Source: Phoronis ovalis
Lineage: Eukaryota > Phoronida > Phoronidae
NCBI GenBank assembly: GCA_028565635.1
Contig: JAOXYB010033985.1
Coordinates: 1 to 14,153, forward strand
Direction: 5' to 3'
DNA length: 14,153 nucleotides
The position numbers were made by a program, and so were the translations under genes. This document shows positions 9,040-14,153 of the stretch, piece by piece. Under the pieces are notes generated by a model, which saw only the letters and a program-made list of their open reading frames with translations, was not told the DNA's origin and made no database searches. The stretch's first letter is position 1. The number at the start of each line of letters is the position of its first letter.

Positions 9040-11924
9040 GAGATTCAATTTATTTCATGGCACATATTTCTAATTGAAACTCTGGATGTCTTCATGGGGG
9101 TGGTTTTATCCGTTTAAAGTTTGTGAGTTCACACCTAGTCTGATAATGTTCTTTTCATAGAATACAAAAGTGTGGAGTCTGTAGACAATTTAAAATTAGC
9201 CATCAAGTGTAATAATGATCAATTTATTGATAGCGCTGTTATAAATGACGAAATATGGGTAAAATTATCAAAATTGTCAACTATCAATATATTAAATCCT
9301 TATATAATTACTTCTTTCTTAGCCTGGACAGGTTATGTAAAAACTAGTTATCACGCGGCTCAGTTTTTTTCATAAGCAAAACCGTATATACGCAATATGA
9401 GACTTTTTAAAAACCACCTGTTGAAAAGTGTTAAAGTGCGAACTACTGACACTCGACAAATATAAAACGGTTTGAGATGTTACAAGATAATTGCAATTGC
9501 ACCAGGCATGACTGAGTAGCTATAATAACCACAGACAAAAATACGCATTGTTCCTAAGGCCAGTCATTGCTTGACTGAACAATTTTGAGCAAAATGTTTA
9601 AAATTCTCGGTATTTGATATAAAGGCAGCATTTGCAAAATAACTCTGTCCCTTACTATTATAATAAAAGGGAGAAGCCTAAATTGATAATAAACTGCGTG
9701 GGTACATATGACGATGCTGGCACTTTTATTTTTGAGAGGTTTTAACAATTAAAACGATAATTTCATTTAACGTATTTTTGGGTTGATATTAGCGGGTATA
9801 AGATGATACTTGGCATGTACTATTTGAATACAAGAGATAAAACTGTTCAATAAAAAAAATAACCACAGAGCAAATCCGTGTCATCAAGCACAAAGTTCAC
9901 CGCAATAGCTCATGCGTATCAAAATCCACTTTGAAACGTACAGTAAATCACTTCGACTGAATTATGTTAATGATGAAATATGAATTCTTAATTGCAAAAG
10001 TTATTTAATAAAAGTTTATTTTTAAATGTTATGTGTGGTAGTAAAGTGCGCGCTTGATTGCTAATTCTAGCCCACTCGTCGGCAGACCTGTTTGATAATA
10101 GGAAGCAAAAATAGAAAAAAAAATCACAAAGAGCAACTTGTTTCAATTTAACTTTATCCTAACAAGTTTTGAAAACAAATCCAATAAAACATTGTTTTCT
10201 TAGCTCTGTTTTAAATTAGTCGCCAAGTTAAAAAATCTTGGGGCAATAAAATGTAGCGTGTCTGGGACTTTGATATGAAATGGATTATTACTTGCGTGTC
10301 TCAAAAATTGCGTGGTATTTATCTTAGCTTGCAGGCTTTTATCTAAAGCTATGCTGTAACTACGAACTGTAAATTTAAATGTTATCAGTTCAAGAACGTA
10401 GTTAAATCGTGTTTTTATCATACTTGGTGCATTTTATCGGTCTTATATTCAAATTCATAAATTTCAGCGACACATTTAGCAACCGAACTATGTCATTATA
10501 AAAGATACGATAGAACGAGAGAATGATATATTATTAAACAAGAATTATGATTTTTATCATGTTCCACAATACAAACGAGTGTTCAGTACATCATTTTGAA
10601 ATATTTCTTTGACGTATATATAAAATGTGCAAATTTGTTTAGCAATTTTCCTGGTTTATGACGTTTAGGATTATAAGTGTGTGATTTTTGAAAGTCGCCA
10701 AGGACAATTGACATGTAGCGCCATCTATTAATAGGCAAGTGAATTATGTAACTAAAAGTGTTATGAAATAAACTCACACATTAGGGCATTTTTGATTTAT
10801 GCCTTGAATATTATTTGATATTGTTTAACCTGGTCACAGAAATTATTATATAATTTAAGTGGATTCTTTTAACTGCACAACCCTATGGAAGTTGTTTGTG
10901 GCTTAGTGACGTACCTTTGCGGGCCACTAAAACACAATGAACTGAACTGGTTTGTATCAGTTGATTAATCTAATCAAAGTTGTCTGTAGGGAAGTAAAAA
11001 GTATGTAGAATCACTGCATTGGGATACATCTAGATATAATTAATTTATTGGCATATATATTCCCGAAGGTATCTAAATTTCTCTGTCGTCATTGTACATT
11101 GTAACGTCACGATAATAGCTTGTTTTGATCGGAACATGAACTCATAAAATTATCTAGACATCTTTTCACCGGAAACTCGTCAAACAGATATACAATTGCG
11201 ACATTCTTTTCCACCAACTAATCCAACATTTTCAGTCAATAGGTGCCGCCACAGTACGTGTTACATATTCTAGATGATTTTTCGGGGGGTTTTCATTTGA
11301 ATATGAATTTAGTATTTGCACAACGTAACTGACACTGTTGAGCGTATTCCGTACCGTAAACAAATAAACCTATCAGTATATTAAAGTACATATACCTAAA
11401 ATATTGGGTAATATTTGTCGATGAACTTGTCTCATAAAATATTTTAGAACTCGTTGTTTATTAGCTTGATAGTAAGCATATATTGGTTTTGCAGTATTGT
11501 CCGGTATTGTGATTTAATGGTGTCGCGTTCACTGCAACAAGTGATTCATTGTTAATCTTGTTTAAGTTTACTGTCTTTCTCCGTTCTTCGATTGTTTCTA
11601 CACAATGCAAACTCTCAAATATCACCCACTGCAAATTTGTAAAGGCCTTTTTCAAACAGATTAAATCAAGCTTACTATAAACGTATTTTATATGAAATTG
11701 AATAAATCTGATTACATTTTGTCGTTAGGGGGTTAAATCTTAACAATTGTAACTGGCATAGGATTTTATTTTCTATTTATTTTCTTCAGTACTGTATTGT
11801 GGACATAGTCATAACATTTATAGTTTTATGGGTTATTAATCTTTGCGTGGCTTAAAGACGCAGGGGCTTTGTGAGAAGTAGAATTCCAGTTATAACTTAA
11901 ATTTAAAGCTTGACAAGATGGAGT
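9040..11924. other. Intergenic sequence, no gene seen
   Basis: The open frame at 9172-9375 begins at a non-ATG codon and lies after the acceptor-like site at 9160, but its translation is not recognisable. Minus-strand frames at 9554-9748, 10200-10421, 10583-10777 and 11461-11655 look like chance. CRE-like TGACGT half-sites occur near 10908 (+) and 11103 (-). The last few hundred bases should hold the promoter or intron preceding the exon at 11925. I see only weak TATA-like words there (for example TATAAC near 11891). Confidence 0.45.
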
Positions 11925-12073
11925 ATGGAACCAATTGCGCGGTTAACTAGACGAACAGGAGCGGATGAATTACGCGAGGACGCATTTCCTGCTATTAGAA
12001 CACCGTCACATCATATATCTCACATAGACAGTGACGAAGAAGAAGGCTTTTCATTTCACATTCACGGAATCGG
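11925..12073 (+). CDS. Alternative exon A, 49-residue N-terminal segment
   Basis: The protein is not recognised. The segment starts with an ATG in strong context (A at -3, G at +4) and reads MEPIARLTRRTGADE..., followed by EDAFPAIRTP, a His-rich spot and an acidic run (DSDEEE), to a donor CGG|GTTAGT (exon edge 12073, phase 2). Without splicing the frame ends soon after, at TAA 12087-12089. The reason to call it coding is its match to the segment at 12418-12554: 23 of the first 32 residues are identical, and 12 of the 22 identical codons after Met differ only synonymously, a signature of protein-level constraint. The conserved T before ATG would also permit an internal exon of 150 bases (AG|T ATG), but the pyrimidine tract is poor. 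An out-of-frame ATG lies at 11918. The N-terminus is basic and the rest acidic, with no membrane segment. It probably belongs to a gene continuing past the window. Confidence 0.6.
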
Positions 12074-12354
12074 GTTAGTTTCTGATTAAATATCTGAAAT
12101 AAATTTTAAATATCTTTTGGTTATTTGCTTGTATTATTTTACTTTTATTTGTTGGGGTTATGTTCTGTTCTATTGATATTAATTATTACGAGGAGCATAG
12201 GAATGATTTTTAACTTATAATAAATTGGAAACAGTTGTAAATAACTCAGTAACGACTAGTACATCAGTTTATACAATAAATTCATTCTTGTTATAATAAC
12301 CTTTCCTGCTATATGACACAGTAATTAGGAACATAGATATTTTGCTGGTTAGAA
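12074..12354 (+). other. Spacer between the two duplicated exons
   Basis: AT-rich non-coding sequence follows the donor of exon A. It holds no open frame and no similarity to the spacer upstream of exon A that I can see by eye, so only the coding parts of the duplication remain recognisable. Confidence 0.5.
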
Positions 12355-12387
12355 TATAAATACTTAGCTCAGAGACATAGACCATTG
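12355..12387 (+). promoter_or_regulatory. Putative TATA promoter of exon B
   Basis: TATAAATA at 12355-12362 is a full TATA-box match. A weak initiator-like CCATTGC has its A at 12384, 29 bases after the first T of the box, as expected for a transcription start. This would give exon B a 5' leader of about 34 bases. Caution: the leader would contain ATGs at 12392, 12399 and 12402, all out of frame with the exon B ATG and opening short overlapping frames. TATA-like words are also cheap in AT-rich DNA. Confidence 0.35.
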
Positions 12388-12417
12388 CACCATGATACAT
12401 GATGGGTATAGCTCAGT

Positions 12418-12554
12418 ATGGATCCCATTGGTCGACTGACTAGAAGAACTGGGGCTGATGAAATTCTTGAAGATGCTTTTCCTTCTATTCGACTACCTAC
12501 TCAACAAATATCTTGGTTAGAGGAGGAGGGAGAATTAGAATACCAAATTTTCAG
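12418..12554 (+). CDS. Alternative exon B, 45-residue N-terminal segment
   Basis: This is the paralogue of the segment at 11925-12073; the protein is not recognised. It opens with an ATG in the same AGTATGGA context and reads MDPIGRLTRRTGADE..., then EDAFPSIRLP, QQISW, an acidic run (EEEGELE) and YQIF, ending at donor CAG|GTCCGT (exon edge 12554, phase 2, the same phase as exon A). Without splicing the frame runs to TGA at 12634-12636, but the extra residues do not resemble exon A and are read as intron. Shared start, phase and conserved core point to alternative, probably mutually exclusive, first exons that give one protein two N-termini. An internal cassette exon of 138 bases (AG|T ATG) is the alternative reading. 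A stop codon lies in frame three codons upstream of the ATG (12409-12411). Confidence 0.62.
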
Positions 12555-12950
12555 GTCCGTTAATGAAAATGTTGATAGCTTTAACGTATGGAGTTTGAAT
12601 ATCACCTTTTCCATAAAAAAAAACAGTATGTTGTGATATAGTTTTGACTGGGAAACAAAAGGCTTAATACGTGTATGTAATAAATGTAACCAAAATGTGA
12701 AATATATTAAAATAGCTGTTATATTGTTTCACTAGCAATGAATGCACGACACACATTTTCCTTATTTTAACAGTATATTAGATGAAGTATAGTCCTTGGG
12801 TGATGTATACGTTTGTAATCCAGGATTTTCTATTAGATAAGGATATAGTAGTTAATAGAAGGAGAACACAGATCGCTGGTTACAGAGAGTAGTTCAGTTT
12901 GAAACATGAAAGCATCCTCGAAATGGCCTGGTAAAACTCAGACAACTTCA
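12555..12950 (+). other. Presumed intron after exon B
   Basis: AT-rich sequence with no further copy of the duplicated exon and no recognisable coding sequence. The next exon of the putative gene is not visible in the window. Confidence 0.4.
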
Positions 12951-12989
12951 GACGGCTATAGTATAACATTATGTTATCCTATAGCAGTC
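12951..12989. repeat. 39-bp near-perfect palindrome
   Basis: GCTATAGTATAACAT (12955-12969) and ATGTTATCCTATAGC (12971-12985) are reverse complements with a single mismatch, around a one-base centre (T, 12970). After one more mismatch the pairing continues with GAC (12951-12953) and GTC (12987-12989), giving 19-base arms with two mismatches. The loop is too small for a microRNA precursor. It is best described as a cruciform-capable palindrome or the collapsed ends of an inverted-repeat element. A separate 12-bp palindrome, TATAACGTTATA, lies at 13056-13067. Confidence 0.75.
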
Positions 12990-13390
12990 AGGGTATAAAA
13001 GAAAAACTGCTTAGGTTATAAAACTGAAAAAAAAAAATCCCTTGAGCTATTTTTATATAACGTTATACAATAGGATATATAGCTTTTTACAGCTTAATAG
13101 TTTGAAGACAATTTATTCTACTGGAAATTTGACTCTTTGCATATACCAATATTGTATTCACCGTTTTATTTCTTTGTTATTACTTTCGAGTTTTTTTTAT
13201 GCGATACTACTTGAGTTTATTTTTGTGCCACGACCTTTCTGGATGATTATTTCGAAATGTTTGCTTTTCCGTTGAGTTATTCCAATGTGTACAAAACATA
13301 GGACTGTGCAATTGTGTGCTCGCATAAACTGGTGACACAGTAAACAATTTTGAAAGGATTAAATCAGATCCTTTAGTCAAGTTCTAGATA
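12990..13390. other. Presumed intron, AT-rich
   Basis: It contains an A-tract at about 13026-13037 and the palindrome TATAACGTTATA (13056-13067). The 77-codon open frame at 13042-13275 does not begin with ATG, is rich in Phe, Leu, Ile and Tyr as expected from AT-rich DNA, and is not called. Confidence 0.45.
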
Positions 13391-13392
13391 TC

Positions 13393-13417
13393 ATGATCGC
13401 CATTTTGTCAGGTGAGT
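13393..13417 (+). other. Possible first-exon end with strong splice donor
   Basis: TCAG|GTGAGT (exon edge 13411) is the best-scoring donor I see in the window. Just upstream are GCCATTTTG (13399-13407), which resembles a YY1-type site of the kind often found at transcription starts, and an ATG at 13393 that would give six codons (MIAILS) and phase 1. Phase 1 does not match the phase-2 donors of exons A and B, so if this is a first exon of the same gene it would most likely be non-coding. No TATA box is evident. Confidence 0.25.
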
Positions 13418-14107
13418 TTTCTTTCGTCTTTTATGGGACAGTCAAACATGTATAGTAACATCTTTTAGTTGATAAACAATTGGGTTATATTGGCTTCGTT
13501 GATATTGTTAAGTTTCACTGGTATTAGTGACTGACAAAGTTACCGTTTATATACTTGAACCTGCTAAAACAGGCAAGGGACTATAATATGTATTTGACTA
13601 ATCCAGACGGTCCCTAAACGTACGTTTAATATTTAAGAAGATATTTATGAAACCTTTATTCGCTTGAAGTTGAATTTACCAGCTTCATAAATTACTAGGC
13701 TTAAATCATTAATATTTTTAAGGCTAAAATCTAGATATTCTCTCATAATGATAGATAATTTGACTTTCTGATGAAGCATTTATTTGCTGTTATTCCAATG
13801 AAACATTTTATTATTAGAAAACCTTTGAAACGTTATAAGATAGTGATGAAAAAGATACCTTAATAGCACCTCTCCATGAATAGGTTTTGACGCTTTGTTC
13901 ATTCAGTTATACTAGACAAGTTGCAATATATTCCAGTATTAATGTGGACGTTGGTAATTTCATTTATACAAAATTTTACATTATATTTAGTTTTTTGGCT
14001 GCTACAGATATCACTGTAATAACTATAAAGATACAAACAGTGTATTCGACTTTCATTCCATATAATTAAGGGTGTAGACGGGATAGAATAGTGACTCGGA
14101 ACCTATT
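13418..14107. other. Presumed intron or intergenic sequence
   Basis: It holds a perfect 14-bp palindrome, TAAACGTACGTTTA, at 13615-13628, about as many as chance would supply in this length. The 60-codon open frame at 13887-14069 does start with ATG, but its composition is AT-driven and it is not recognised. Confidence 0.4.
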
Positions 14108-14118
14108 AAAATAAGAAA

Positions 14119-14153
14119 ATGTCCCGGAAAATGGTCGGCCATCTTGAATGTGA
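14119..14153 (+). promoter_or_regulatory. ETS/YY1-like cluster with possible start at window edge
   Basis: CCCGGAAA (14123-14130, ETS-like) and GGCCATCTTG (14137-14146, YY1-like on the reverse strand) lie close together, a combination common near starts of broadly expressed animal genes. ATGs at 14119 and 14131 are in the same frame, which stays open to the window end (MSRKMVGHLEC). It is too short to tell a real coding start from chance. Confidence 0.2.

Noticed and set aside
9172-9375. 67-codon open frame after an acceptor-like site
   Set aside because: It begins at GTG, has no recognisable family and no donor of note. Kept only as part of the weak 8860-9160 transcript idea.
12409-12421. 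tRNA A-box-like TAGCTCAGTATGG
   Set aside because: It matches the Pol III A-box consensus but overlaps the conserved start of exon B. No D-arm, anticodon stem or B box follows.
11925-12554. Duplicated exons as alternative C-termini of the innexin
   Set aside because: The innexin ORF is complete with its own stop and polyadenylation signal 7 kb upstream. Both exons begin with a well-placed ATG and end at splice donors rather than stops, which fits first exons and not terminal ones.
13042-13275. 77-codon open frame
   Set aside because: It has no ATG at its start and an AT-driven Phe/Leu/Ile/Tyr composition, and lies inside a presumed intron.
13615-13628. 14-bp perfect palindrome TAAACGTACGTTTA
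   Set aside because: About one palindrome of this size is expected by chance in a window this long, so it is not reported as a finding.

Overview
This is a eukaryotic, animal-type window: AT-rich, gene-sparse, with long non-coding stretches, GT-AG splice signals and AATAAA polyadenylation signals. The only complete gene I can name is an innexin (invertebrate gap-junction protein) on the + strand. Its C-terminal half, with the two extracellular-loop cysteines, an LPVNLF-SEKI-type TM4 entry and a YLRQDGVFVLRL-like tail, reads like innexins of lophotrochozoans. I therefore favour a mollusc, annelid or relative; the exact phylum is inference.

Layout. Positions 1-2930 hold no convincing + strand gene. 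They contain one weak minus-strand exon candidate (824-994), a short direct repeat, and an unusual split inverted repeat just before the innexin exon. A textbook branch point, pyrimidine tract and AG end at 2930, so the whole innexin protein is encoded in one exon beginning one base before its ATG. The CDS runs 2932-4131. It is followed by an AT-rich 3' UTR with a good AATAAA plus a T/GT-rich downstream element near 4938-4980. From about 4980 to 11900 I see no gene I can support, only stem-loop and palindrome structures near 6947-7000 and 7703-7803 and a slightly GC-richer tract with a good splice donor at 9037/9038.

The most interesting part is 11925-12554. Two short + strand coding segments about 490 bp apart encode similar peptides (23 of the first 32 residues identical, with many synonymous differences). 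Both begin at an ATG with A at -3 and G at +4, and both stop at a plausible splice donor in the same phase (2). They look like a tandemly duplicated pair of alternative exons, most simply alternative first exons of a gene whose body lies beyond the right edge. I do not recognise the protein. The second copy has a TATAAATA box well placed upstream. The remainder (12555-14153) would be intron of that gene. It holds a 39-bp near-perfect palindrome, a strong isolated splice donor at 13411/13412 and, at the very edge, ETS-like and YY1-like motifs with a possible in-frame ATG.

Nothing ties the innexin and the downstream exons functionally; they are neighbours on the same strand. There are no bacterial-type operons, CRISPR arrays, rRNAs or confident tRNAs.
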